A stretch of 63,761 nucleotides of DNA from Thermotogota bacterium (GCA_030550515.1 JAUQPE010000012.1:19873-83633), one strand, 5' to 3'; shown: positions 39,135 through 46,746, numbered from the stretch's first letter. The notes: generated by a model not told the origin, from the letters alone. Translations and numbers: made by a program.

Positions 39135-39790
39135 TCGCAATCCTCATGCTTTTCTTCTCGATGCAGGCGATCCTCTCCGGTCAAAAGGCGTACGCCATCT
39201 TGGGGAGGGCGTCTTTGAGTTCTCTTGCGGTTCTCCTCTATTCGATCCTTGGTGCTCCCGACGTGGCGATCACCGAGGCTTTGCTGGGGGCCTTGCTCAC
39301 CACTCTGATCTATCTGATCGCGCTGAAGGCGAGAAACACCGTGAAGGTGGGGTTTTCACCGGTTCGTCTGCTGTTCGAAAGGCACGGAAAACACTTCATG
39401 GGTTTCGAGTACGAACTCTTGAACAGGTTCTTCGAAAAGTACGATTTCGAAGCGAAATACTTGGCCTTCGCGTCGATGGAGGAAGTGCTGAAGGCTCTGA
39501 GGGATGGGAAGGTGGATGTGGCGTGTGGAGGGGTGTTCGAAGAAGGAAAAGACGGCTATCTGGAGACCAGGATATTCCAACTGGACGGGGAAAAGATTGA
39601 TCTGTTGAGGTACCTGGAGAGGGTTTACAAGGGGGAGAGGGTGGAAACGCTCGGGGAATACGAGGGAAGCTACCGTTTCCTCTTTCAGGACAAAGAGATG
39701 GAGTCTCTGTTCAAAGATTTTCTGAGAGAGGAAAGGGAGTTCTTCGAGTCCCTCAAGAAGAAGTACTTCGGGGAGGAAGGAGAGGCGTGA
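39122..39790 (+). CDS. MbhD-like (DUF4040) antiporter subunit fused to a solute-binding-like domain
   Basis: Residues 1-70 are three membrane helices with GAPDVAITEALLGALLTTLI (45-64), the hallmark of MbhD/the C-terminal part of MnhA (DUF4040). Residues about 80-222 are soluble and read like a family 3 periplasmic-binding domain: GFEYELLNRFFEKY, then FASMEEVLKALRDGKVDVACGGV (117-138), a typical lobe with a DGKVDV turn. Such a fusion is unusual; standard MbhD proteins end after the helices. The domain is shorter than a full binding protein (about 145 versus 220 residues), so it may be partial or a regulatory sensor. The start is ATG 39122, after the run-on from mnhG. Confidence 0.75.
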   Translation: MEYVIAILMLFFSMQAILSGQKAYAILGRASLSSLAVLLYSILGAPDVAITEALLGALLTTLIYLIALKARNTVKVGFSPVRLLFERHGKHFMGFEYELLNRFFEKYDFEAKYLAFASMEEVLKALRDGKVDVACGGVFEEGKDGYLETRIFQLDGEKIDLLRYLERVYKGERVETLGEYEGSYRFLFQDKEMESLFKDFLREEREFFESLKKKYFGEEGEA

Positions 39791-40389
39791 AGTGGGTTGG
39801 TGTGATCTCGATCGTTTCGCTGTGCTTTTTGGTTCTCGCGAAAGCCGACTTTTCCAAGGCTTTCTCCGCTTTCGAGGATTTGTTGGTCGAAAACCCCGTA
39901 ACTCAGATATACCTCTTCAACAGGCTCTACGACACCGTGTTCGAAGTTCTCGTGTTCTCACTCGCCGTCTTGGGTGTGTCGATGCACTCTTCTTTACTTC
40001 CGAGCCCTCCCACAATCAGGGTGATCACGGACGTGTCCATGAGGATCTTTGCGAGGTTCATCGCCTTCTTCCTCATGGTGAGCTCCCTTTACCTCGCCCT
40101 AGAGGGTTACAGGAGCCCTGGAGGTGGGTTTTCCGCCGGGGTTGCCGGGGGAACGGCCTTCGCCCTCGTCGGCATGGTCGAAGAGTTCGACGAGTTCGAA
40201 AGGAAGTTCACAAGATGGAAGGCACCCATCGCGGAGAAACTTTCAGCGGTTCTCTTCCTGGCTGTCGCAGCGTTCTCTTTCTTCGGCGTTCCCTTGATTA
40301 CACCCCTGAACGTGGTGGTCTACGCCAAGGTGGCGTTCGGGAGTTGGATGATCGTCTACTGTTTCATAAAACACCGGGGTTTACTTTAA
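39787..40389 (+). CDS. mnhB: MnhB/MrpB-like antiporter subunit with an MbhE-like N-terminal part
   Basis: Residues 30-70 (ENPVTQIYLFNRLYDTVFEVLVFSLAVLG, quoted here in part as NRLYDTVFEVLVF) resemble MbhE, the segment that follows DUF4040 at the C-terminus of MnhA. From residue 85 the MnhB domain follows with EGYRSPGGGFSAGVAGGTAFA, the family's GHxxPGGGFxgG block, and four helices. So one gene seems to cover MbhE plus MnhB. The start is GTG 39787 overlapping the preceding stop. It ends the antiporter operon and overlaps the convergent prepilin-like gene by nine bases. Confidence 0.85.
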   Translation: MKWVGVISIVSLCFLVLAKADFSKAFSAFEDLLVENPVTQIYLFNRLYDTVFEVLVFSLAVLGVSMHSSLLPSPPTIRVITDVSMRIFARFIAFFLMVSSLYLALEGYRSPGGGFSAGVAGGTAFALVGMVEEFDEFERKFTRWKAPIAEKLSAVLFLAVAAFSFFGVPLITPLNVVVYAKVAFGSWMIVYCFIKHRGLL

Positions 40390-40830
40390 AACGCATATGT
40401 CGAAGACGAGGTCTCCCACGGTGAGGGAGATGGTGTTTCCCGTCCTCACAAAGGACAACTTCTTTTTCGTCTCGATGAGCACGTTGTTTCCTTCCCCACT
40501 CAAGCCGATTCGAACGACCTTGGTGATCCCCTTGTCCTCGACGATCTGGTACATGATCCTGCCGGTTTTTCCGTTGTAATCGGCCCTGAAGTTGAAGTAA
40601 TTCTTCGAAAAGAACACGGCTGGATCTTTCGCGTGTTTGTACTTGTACTCCTGGACTACGAAGTCCACGAGGAAGAGTTCGTCGACGAGCGCCTCCAGGT
40701 CTTTCATCAGGGAGTACTTTGCGGCGAGGACGTTGGAGACGGAGAGGAAACCAACGTACGCGATGATACAGAAGCACAGAAGGAACACGAGCGTTTCCAG
40801 GAGGGTGTACCCAAAAAAGAAATGCACCAC
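40381..40830 (-). CDS. Prepilin-like protein (type IV pilin N-terminal signal)
   Basis: The product opens MVHFFFG and then YTLLETLVFLLCFCIIAYVG, a class III prepilin signal: short leader, Gly before the cut, Glu at position 5 of the mature protein, then a 20-residue hydrophobic helix. The remaining 110 residues are a soluble head without recognised domain. The likely start is GTG 40830 (or 40827), with GAGGGTGG a few bases upstream. Start codon and ribosome-binding site lie inside the 3' end of the SRP RNA gene; the frame upstream of this point is RNA-coding, not protein. The prepilin peptidase at 53426-54151 could process it. It may be a minor pilin or pseudopilin. Confidence 0.75.
   Translation of the reverse strand: MVHFFFGYTLLETLVFLLCFCIIAYVGFLSVSNVLAAKYSLMKDLEALVDELFLVDFVVQEYKYKHAKDPAVFFSKNYFNFRADYNGKTGRIMYQIVEDKGITKVVRIGLSGEGNNVLIETKKKLSFVRTGNTISLTVGDLVFDICVLK
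40813..40823 (-). terminator. T-rich tract ending the SRP RNA
   Basis: On the minus strand the closing helix of the SRP RNA is followed directly by ATTTCTTTTTT, a terminator-like tract. The same bases encode the His-Phe-Phe-Phe of the prepilin-like leader. Read-through would be needed for the prepilin-like gene to be expressed from the SRP RNA promoter. Confidence 0.6.
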
Positions 40831-41095
40831 GCACCCACCCTCGACAATCCCGGACCGGTCCGCGTGCGATCTTCCAGCTCCGGCTGGGCTCCCCCACGGC
40901 ACACAGGGGCACCTGCTTATGGCTGCTCCCTTCCGGGCCTGACCAGGTTCACAGGGCCCTGTTGCGTGGGACCCAACCTTCGTCGCCTTCCGACCGCACC
41001 GGTCCCCGACCCGAGAAGCCTCAGGTGGGAGTTCGGCCCCGCGTGTGGCGGATTTCGGGTTCAGGGGACCGCCAGCCCCCCGCCTAGCGTGGTGC
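40824..41095 (-). ncRNA. ffs: Signal recognition particle RNA, large (Bacillus-type) form
   Basis: On the minus strand GGTCAGGCCCGGAAGGGAGC contains the GGAA tetraloop and asymmetric loop of SRP helix 8, where Ffh binds, followed by AGCC. The 5' end (GCTAGGCGGGGGG, then GGTCCCCTGAACCC) matches the Alu-domain start of large bacterial SRP RNAs. The ends GCACCACGC (41087-41095) and GCGTGGTGC (40824-40832) are perfectly complementary and close helix 1, giving 272 bases, almost the size of the Bacillus subtilis RNA (271). GC content is very high, as expected for a thermophile RNA. It targets secretory proteins with Ffh, which is encoded elsewhere. Confidence 0.96.
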
Positions 41096-41101
41096 AATGA
41101 T

Positions 41102-41130
41102 ATTCTACGACATTTCCGCATCCTTTTCAA
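41102..41130 (-). promoter_or_regulatory. Promoter of the SRP RNA gene
   Basis: Minus strand: -35 TTGAAA (41125-41130), 17-base spacer, -10 TAGAAT (41102-41107). The spacing predicts a start about seven bases before or at the first base of helix 1 (41095), agreeing with the structural end. The -35 box lies directly after the cupin stop. Confidence 0.8.
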
Positions 41131-41132
41131 CT

Positions 41133-41402
41133 TCAAAACAGGTTGTAATGTTTTCTAACGGGCTCTACGACCTTCCACCTACACCTGAGACCTTTTGGGA
41201 AAGTGACGAGGTCACCTTTTTGTATGACGTACTTCCTCCCGTCTGGCGTGGTCACTTCCACTTTGCCCTCCAGGATGTAACAGGTCTCGTTCGTATCGTA
41301 GTACCAGTCGAACTCGCTCACCTCTTTCTCCCAGATGGGCCACTCCTCCACACCGAGGGACTTGAGTTTCTCCTGCGTTGGCCTTTCGATTTTCACTTCC
41401 AT
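41133..41402 (-). CDS. Small cupin-fold protein (DUF861 type)
   Basis: An 89-residue single-domain cupin. EWPIWEKEVSEFDWYYD, then CYILEGKVEVTTPDGR and GDLVTFPKGLRCRWKV carry the cupin_3 pattern; it closely matches what I recall of the Thermotoga maritima TM1112 structure protein. The usual His metal ligands of cupins are not all present (DWYYDTNE, then FPKG), so metal binding is uncertain and function unknown. ATG 41402 gives the family length; the upstream extension to 41438 is unlikely. It lies just upstream of the SRP RNA promoter. Confidence 0.88.
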   Translation of the reverse strand: MEVKIERPTQEKLKSLGVEEWPIWEKEVSEFDWYYDTNETCYILEGKVEVTTPDGRKYVIQKGDLVTFPKGLRCRWKVVEPVRKHYNLF

Positions 41403-41448
41403 ACTCCTTTCACCCCCACGCATCAACGAAGAATCCACTTATAACGGA

Positions 41449-41457
41449 ATTATACCA
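41449..41457 (-). promoter_or_regulatory. Candidate extended -10 promoter for the cupin gene
   Basis: Minus strand TGGTATAAT, a full extended -10 box, about 47 bases before the cupin ATG. No -35 is needed for this class. The rest of the 195-base gap (41403-41597) holds T-rich runs; I could not identify a convincing plus-strand promoter for the secreted-protein operon there, although TATAAC near 41440 is a possible -10. Confidence 0.55.
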
Positions 41458-41597
41458 TGGTGTCCGTGCTGAACCTCCATTTAGTTTTTTATCAAATTTT
41501 CACAGCGTTCTTTTTGGATTCGGATGAGATTTTTTTCCTCATTTCATTGGGAGGCGTACACTGGTCTCCGGAGTTGAGAGAATGGAGGCGTTTCCTC

Positions 41598-42533
41598 GTG
41601 GAGAAATGGGTGATAGTTTTCTTGGTTTCGGTGTGTGTCCTTTCGTTTGGAATGACGACGTACAGGTACAACAGGGAGACCGGGAGGTGGGAGAGAAAGA
41701 TCGACACCTGTGGTTTCTTCTCACCAATTCAAACTGTCTCATCCCTTGTTCCCCCAACCGCACCTCAGGGTGCCGTCAAAGGAGGACAGTGGTATTACTG
41801 GATGGAATACTCACTTCACGAAGGCGAAAAATCCTTCACCCTTTGGGCGGGGAAGACGGTCGATGTGGGCGTCGTCACCGTTCAAACCGATGGGAGAAAT
41901 TTGCGCATCGACGTGGAGCTTTGGGAAGGTTACCTCGCCACCGAATCACACCTCGATGTCGCCTTGGCGGAACCGACGGGAAACCAAGTTCCCGGCCACT
42001 TCCCATACAAAACAACCTACAACCCTGCGACATCCAGTTTCAGCTACGAGGTACCCCTCTCCGAAGTGTTTGCCAAAAACCGAGGAGCCTCTGAGACGTT
42101 CTACATCCTGCTGCACGCGAAAATCCTCGCGAACGGTGGAGAGGAAACCGCTTGGGGTGGGAAACCATCGGATTCTTTCTGGGTAGTCTTAAGCGGAACC
42201 AACTTGAACTGGTTCGTGAGAAAGCCGGGAGTGTACGTGATCAAGGCGATGGATATCCAGATCAAGACGAAGAAGGTTCTTCAGGTGATCGTTTCCGTTC
42301 AGAATCCTTCCAACGAAAAGGGAGAGCTTGAAACCCTCGTCGGTATCTCTTCTGGACGGGATCTTCCCACGAACTGGCAAAAATCGCTCTCTTTCTCGAC
42401 GTACAGCGGTTTTGCGATTTGGCAAAAGGTGATCGTGTCGCAAGAATCGATTTGCACCTACAGGGGAACGGGGACCATCACCTTCAGCATCACAAACTGT
42501 GAAGTTCACATCGATGGCTCACCTGAAAGGTGA
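41598..42533 (+). CDS. Secreted protein of unknown function, WFVRKPG family (longest of three)
   Basis: Unrecognised. From GTG 41598 the product has a signal peptide (WVIVFLVSVCVLSFG) and about 311 residues, mostly beta-rich. It begins after the signal with YRYNRETGRWERKIDTCG, like the second paralogue. Residues about 190-305 contain LNWFVRKPGVYVIKAMDIQI and a later CTYRGTGTITFSI; both blocks recur in the next two genes, so the three form a family. The N-terminal half (residues 20-190) is extra, with YYWMEYSLHEGEKSFTLWAG echoing the LEWSL block. It opens a co-directional run ending in a secretin and a barrel-like protein. A structural or surface role is inference. Confidence 0.7.
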   Translation: MEKWVIVFLVSVCVLSFGMTTYRYNRETGRWERKIDTCGFFSPIQTVSSLVPPTAPQGAVKGGQWYYWMEYSLHEGEKSFTLWAGKTVDVGVVTVQTDGRNLRIDVELWEGYLATESHLDVALAEPTGNQVPGHFPYKTTYNPATSSFSYEVPLSEVFAKNRGASETFYILLHAKILANGGEETAWGGKPSDSFWVVLSGTNLNWFVRKPGVYVIKAMDIQIKTKKVLQVIVSVQNPSNEKGELETLVGISSGRDLPTNWQKSLSFSTYSGFAIWQKVIVSQESICTYRGTGTITFSITNCEVHIDGSPER

Positions 42534-42551
42534 GAAAAGGAGGGAGTCTCT

Positions 42552-43223
42552 ATGAGGAAGCTTCTCTGGTTAGTTTTGGCGGCAGCGTTGTTCACCTTCG
42601 GCATGGCCCAAATGCCACTCGAAGTGTGGAAATACGATCCGGAAACGGGACAGTACATCTCTCTTCCAGCCACGAACAACCTCGCCAGGGCCTTCAGCTC
42701 GGATCCAGCGAGTGGTTCCTGCAACAGGAGACAGTGGACCGTCGAGTTCACAACGGAAGTGCAAGTCGCACAGTGGTTGGAATGGAGCTTGAACGCGACG
42801 AAGTGGACGTGGTTTGTGAGGAAGCCGGGAGATTACTACGCAAACTCCGTGATCGGCACGATCGCGAGCAACGGTGACGTAGTTGTGAGTTTTGCAGGTT
42901 TCGACGATCTGCAGTACACGGGATCTTCCAGCGTAAACCCATTCATAGAGACGTACTACGCGGTCACAAGTGGCGCTCTTCCCGGCACGAACGACTGGAT
43001 CAGGGCTTCCAACCTCAACCAGATGACCGCGACGATAAGGGACAGCGCTGCACTTCACGCTGGGAAGTCTTTCTACCTCTGGAACAGGATCAAGGTAGTG
43101 GAGTGCAACTCCGCATCCACTTACAGGGACACCGGCTACGTGTACCTGACGCTCCAGAACCAGAAACCTTGGATAGACGAGCAGGGAGAATTCGTGCCTA
43201 ATCTTGAAGAGTACGTGCAGTGA
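42552..43223 (+). CDS. Secreted protein of unknown function, WFVRKPG family (second)
   Basis: A 223-residue protein with a clear signal peptide (LLWLVLAAALFTFGMAQ). The mature part is beta-rich: SGSCNRRQWTVEF, VAQWLEWSLNATKWTW, FVRKPGDYY, VVVSFAGFDDLQY, then ECNSASTYRDTGYVYLTL and the end NQKPWIDEQGEF plus NLEEYVQ. Two cysteines (in SCNRR and ECNSA) are shared with the next paralogue and may form a disulfide. Strong GGAGGGAG ribosome-binding site. The acidic, identical C-terminal EEYVQ in this and the next protein suggests a recognition signal, perhaps for the secretin or chaperone-like protein downstream (inference). Confidence 0.75.
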   Translation: MRKLLWLVLAAALFTFGMAQMPLEVWKYDPETGQYISLPATNNLARAFSSDPASGSCNRRQWTVEFTTEVQVAQWLEWSLNATKWTWFVRKPGDYYANSVIGTIASNGDVVVSFAGFDDLQYTGSSSVNPFIETYYAVTSGALPGTNDWIRASNLNQMTATIRDSAALHAGKSFYLWNRIKVVECNSASTYRDTGYVYLTLQNQKPWIDEQGEFVPNLEEYVQ

Positions 43224-43255
43224 CCTTGATGTTCAAAAAATGAGGAGGGATGATC

Positions 43256-43891
43256 ATGAGGAAGATTCTTTTTGTGCTCGCGTTGGCAATGATTGGTTTG
43301 ATAACGTTCGCCCAAGTATCCGTTCCCGTTTACTCTTACACCGGGAATGCCTCTGATGCCAGGGCGTACATCAGCGACCCAGCGGGTGGTTCCTGCAACA
43401 AGAGAGTTTGGGAGATCCCGGTCACCGTGGAAGCCCAAATCGCGCAGTGGGTGGAGTGGTCCCTCACCGGTACGAAGTGGACGTGGTTTGTGAGGAAACC
43501 CGGTATCTACGTTGCGAACTGCATAACTGCAGTGCTCAGGAGCAACGGTAACCTCGGAATCACGTTCAGCGGCTTCGACCATCTCAAATACGTCCAGGGC
43601 AACAGTGTCGACGATACCATAGAAGTTGAATACGCCTTCGGTCCACAACTTCCTCCACAGGCTTGGATACCAGCACCTGACCTCAACAACCTCCAGCTTG
43701 TAATCGAGGACAGTTCAGTCCTCCACAGAGGTGCCACCTACAAGCTCTGGAACAGGATATACGTGGAAAGATGTAACAGTGCCTCCACGTACAGGGACAG
43801 CGGTACCATCACGCTCACCCTGTTGAACCAGAAACCTTGGATAGACGATGAGGGGAACTTTGTGGAAGATCTGGAAGAGTACGTGCAGTAA
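43256..43891 (+). CDS. Secreted protein of unknown function, WFVRKPG family (third)
   Basis: A 211-residue paralogue of the preceding gene. Signal peptide ILFVLALAMIGLITFAQ, then GGSCNKRVWEIPV, IAQWVEWSLTGTKWTW, FVRKPGIYVANC, ITFSGFDHLKYV, ERCNSASTYRDSGTITLTL and NQKPWIDDEGNF, ending LEEYVQ. An extra Cys (VANCIT) is present. I place the start at ATG 43256, six bases after GAGGAGGG; ATG 43250 is too close. A strong hairpin follows (43909-43938), so this is the last gene before an expression step-down. Confidence 0.75.
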   Translation: MRKILFVLALAMIGLITFAQVSVPVYSYTGNASDARAYISDPAGGSCNKRVWEIPVTVEAQIAQWVEWSLTGTKWTWFVRKPGIYVANCITAVLRSNGNLGITFSGFDHLKYVQGNSVDDTIEVEYAFGPQLPPQAWIPAPDLNNLQLVIEDSSVLHRGATYKLWNRIYVERCNSASTYRDSGTITLTLLNQKPWIDDEGNFVEDLEEYVQ

Positions 43892-43908
43892 AAATCTTGT
43901 TCCATCGA

Positions 43909-43944
43909 TAAGGGCGGGGGATGAGACCCTCGCCCTTACATTTT
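43909..43944 (+). terminator. Strong hairpin with T-run between the secreted proteins and the downstream machinery
   Basis: TAAGGGCG (43909-43916) pairs with CGCCCTTA (43931-43938); inner G and C bases extend the stem to about 12 pairs with a six-base loop, followed by CATTTTCG. It lies within a run of genes on one strand, so it may be a partial terminator that lets the small subunits be made in excess over the secretin and chaperone-like protein. Confidence 0.7.
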
Positions 43945-43964
43945 CGTTGGGAGAGTGATGGGGT

Positions 43965-45596
43965 ATGAGAAGGTTTCTTCTGATCGGCTTGAGCCTCTTG
44001 AATTTTTTGATCGTATTCTCTCAAGGGATTTCTCTGAGGATGGATCCTATATTGGTGACCAAGAACGTACAGGCCGGTGCCAGTTTCAGTTACGAGATAT
44101 TCCTGGAGAACGGCGACGAGTTCGATCCAGTCACGTTGAAGGTGCTCGTGCTGGACATCGTGGAAAACTTGGAAGGCGCTTACGATCTCAAAGAACCAGG
44201 CAGCACAAGGTACTCGATTGCAAAGTTCGTGAAGGTTGAACCTAGCGTTTTGACGATTTCTCCGAAAGAAACCAAAATTGTTCGAGTCACCGTGAACGTC
44301 CCAAAGAACGCTTCGGGAGGGTTGTACGGAGCGATCGCGTTCGAGATACAGAGCACGGAACCAACCGGCGAAAGACCGGCGGAAGAGGGTGCTTACGGTG
44401 AACTCGAATTCAAGTACAGGATGGCGAGCTTTCTGGAAGTCACTGTGGAGGGTGGGAGGAAGGTTCTCACAGCGTTTCCTTCACACTTTCTGGTTGAAAG
44501 GTCAGAAAACGTTCCCTCCGCAAAGACCTTGGTTGGAGAAGGTGCCCTTGTCTTCACACTCGGCGTCTTGAACAAGAGCAACGTCCACATCGTGACGAAG
44601 GGTACGTTGACGATAAAGACCTCGGACGGAAGGACCATAGCGAAGATGCCTCTGGGTGGTGGAAGGGGAGTGATACTCCCAGAAGCCACGGTGAACATGA
44701 GGACCATCACTCGAAGAAACCTTCCACCCGGCGAGTACGTGGCTCGTGCGGTCGTGGAATACGGAAGTCAAAGGCCAATCGTTGTCGAGAAGAGCTTCGT
44801 CATCTCATCGGAGGGAATAGGTGGAAAAGAGGAAAAAAGAGAAGAACATCCCATAATGCTGGTAGTCGATCCGATGAACCTCGAGATCATGACCTCCCCC
44901 GGTGCGTTCAGGTCCGAAACCGTGAAAGTCACGAACTTGGGGAAAGAAGAAATCCAAGTCACGGCTTCAGTCTATCCCCTCCTCTACGATCTGTACGGGG
45001 AACCAGTTCCCAAGGAAGAAAGGGGTGTTGCACCAAGTTGGATCGAGGTGACCCCGGTATCTTTCAGTTTGAAGCCCAACCAGTCCAGAAACGTCAGGGT
45101 CTCCGTGAGGGTTCCGAAGGAATTTTCGGGCAGCTATTACGCCGATTTGATGTTCAGAACAGAGGGAAACCTCCAGGCGGAAGTTGGAGCCAACCTGTTG
45201 GTTTTCGCGGGAAAGGCCGAAAGCATAACGAAGAAGGCGAGTGTGGACATGACACACCAGGTGATGAAAGGGGAGGGTGTGTACCTGGACATCGTTTTCG
45301 AAAACGTTGGAAACTATCACCTCTCGCCAACGTTCGTTTTCGCACTCGACAAGGTGAAACCCCAGACGGTGACAGAGGAGGGTTTGATCGTTCCCGAAGA
45401 GAGTCAAAGGTTAATCCAGCAGGACATCACGACGAACTATCCGGTGCTTCCCAACACGAAGAGAGTCTACAGGGTCTTCATCCCCATGAACCTGGAACCG
45501 GGAACCTACAACTTGTTAGTCAGGTGCGATTTCGGAGGGGAGAACCCTGTGATCTTGAGGAAGACGTTTCAAATAGAAGGGAGTGATGGGGAATGA
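43965..45596 (+). CDS. Exported tandem PapD-like/DUF916-type protein
   Basis: A 543-residue protein with a signal peptide (FLLIGLSLLNFLIVFSQG). It contains two similar halves. In the first, VEPSVLTISPKETKIVRVTV, NVPKNASGGLYGAIAFEI; in the second, VTPVSFSLKPNQSRNVRVSV, RVPKEFSGSYYADLMF. This PapD-like immunoglobulin pattern (strand, then KP or PKE with an Arg/Val strand, then P..A/SGGxYxG) occurs in pilus chaperones and in DUF916 surface proteins linked to WxL proteins. Each half continues with a second beta domain (EVTVEGGRKVL; NLLVFAGKAES). No membrane anchor is visible at the C-terminus. It is coupled to the secretin gene by four bases. A chaperone or scaffold role for the upstream secreted proteins is inference. 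Confidence 0.72.
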   Translation: MRRFLLIGLSLLNFLIVFSQGISLRMDPILVTKNVQAGASFSYEIFLENGDEFDPVTLKVLVLDIVENLEGAYDLKEPGSTRYSIAKFVKVEPSVLTISPKETKIVRVTVNVPKNASGGLYGAIAFEIQSTEPTGERPAEEGAYGELEFKYRMASFLEVTVEGGRKVLTAFPSHFLVERSENVPSAKTLVGEGALVFTLGVLNKSNVHIVTKGTLTIKTSDGRTIAKMPLGGGRGVILPEATVNMRTITRRNLPPGEYVARAVVEYGSQRPIVVEKSFVISSEGIGGKEEKREEHPIMLVVDPMNLEIMTSPGAFRSETVKVTNLGKEEIQVTASVYPLLYDLYGEPVPKEERGVAPSWIEVTPVSFSLKPNQSRNVRVSVRVPKEFSGSYYADLMFRTEGNLQAEVGANLLVFAGKAESITKKASVDMTHQVMKGEGVYLDIVFENVGNYHLSPTFVFALDKVKPQTVTEEGLIVPEESQRLIQQDITTNYPVLPNTKRVYRVFIPMNLEPGTYNLLVRCDFGGENPVILRKTFQIEGSDGE

Positions 45597-46744
45597 AAAG
45601 CCTGACGATGGTAGTGTTGTTGCTTGCCGGCGTCGTGCTCTCGCAAGTTGTGACCAACATCTTCCAGGACACCTACATACTCGATGCTCTCGCGGACATC
45701 TCCGCCCAGACGGGAATCCCGATCGTGGTCGACACGATGGTCACGGGATTCGTCACGCTCGAGTTGAACGAGGTTCCCTTAGAACAGGCACTCCAGATGA
45801 TACTGATGCCCGGTGGTTACGTCTACAAGAAGATGGATGGCTTTTACTTTGTGGGATCTCCGGATCCGAAGAACCCCGCGTACAGGTTCCTCACGGAAAC
45901 GGAAGTGATCAAACTGAAGCACATCAGCGTGGCGGACGCTCAAGAGTTGCTGCCCACCCATTACAAGGATTACGTGAGATTCAGTGAGAAGACCAACACG
46001 GTCTCCATTTCCGCACCCAGCGAGATTGTGGAAAAGTTCAAGCGAGACCTCGCGAAGATAGACGTTCCCATTCCTCAGGTCAAGGTGAACGTGGTGGTGA
46101 CCGAGATCTCGAAGGGTTACTCCCAGGAACTTGGGTTGAACAGCTTGACCTTCTCCTTCGGGGCTGGGGAGTCCCTCAACCAGGAATGGCAGGCTACCAT
46201 CGGTATCGTTGGGGGCCTCTTGAACCTGGAAACGGACATCTTTGGGCGTATCCTCTCGCGGCTGAAGCTCTTGGAAGAGGAAGAAAAGGCGAAGATCACG
46301 GCGGATCCTTGGATCATCGTGAAGAGCGGCGAGACGGCCTCCCTGTTTCTGGGAGAAAGGCAGATAGTTCTCCTGGAGGCCGAAGGAGCGGTGAGTAGGA
46401 TCGAATCGATAGACATCGGCGTACGCGTGGACATAACACCGAAGGTACTCGAGAGCGGTGAAATAGAGCTGAGTCTTTCCCCGCGTGTGAGTCACTTTGT
46501 GGGTGAAAGGCTTGGAAACATCGCCATAAAACAGAACGAGGTGTCGACGACGATCCGCGTAAAGAGCGGCCAAACTGTCGTGATCGCTGGTGCCACGGTT
46601 GAGGATAAAAGCCAGACCAGCAGTGGATTCCCTATCCTGAGCAGGATACCACTCCTTAGATACCTCTTCGGTGGTACCACGAAGACCGAGACGGAAAAAG
46701 AGCTTTACATCCTGCTCAAGGTGGACCTCCAGGGAAGTGAGTGA
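45593..46744 (+). CDS. Secretin-family outer-membrane channel protein
   Basis: A 383-residue protein with signal peptide (LTMVVLLLAGVVLSQ), an N-terminal N0/STN-like domain (DALADISAQTGIPIVVD, PLEQALQMILMPGGYVYKK), an N1-type domain (EVIKLKHISVADAQELLP, VSISAPSEIVEKFKRDLAKID) and a C-terminal secretin domain (VKVNVVVTEISKGYSQELG, ADPWIIVKSGETASL, VKSGQTVVIAGATVEDKSQ, SRIPLLRYLFG). Secretins form the outer-membrane gate of type II secretion, type IV pili and related systems. It is short for PilQ or GspD, with fewer N-domains and no visible lipid anchor. No ATPase or inner-membrane platform gene lies beside it. Confidence 0.9.
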   Translation: MKSLTMVVLLLAGVVLSQVVTNIFQDTYILDALADISAQTGIPIVVDTMVTGFVTLELNEVPLEQALQMILMPGGYVYKKMDGFYFVGSPDPKNPAYRFLTETEVIKLKHISVADAQELLPTHYKDYVRFSEKTNTVSISAPSEIVEKFKRDLAKIDVPIPQVKVNVVVTEISKGYSQELGLNSLTFSFGAGESLNQEWQATIGIVGGLLNLETDIFGRILSRLKLLEEEEKAKITADPWIIVKSGETASLFLGERQIVLLEAEGAVSRIESIDIGVRVDITPKVLESGEIELSLSPRVSHFVGERLGNIAIKQNEVSTTIRVKSGQTVVIAGATVEDKSQTSSGFPILSRIPLLRYLFGGTTKTETEKELYILLKVDLQGSE

Positions 46745-46746
46745 AG

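Noticed and set aside
40831-41136. Protein-coding frame upstream of the prepilin-like gene, giving a long Arg/Gly/Pro-rich N-terminus
   Set aside because: This stretch is the SRP RNA; the predicted residues reflect its GC-rich stems and have no protein-like pattern.
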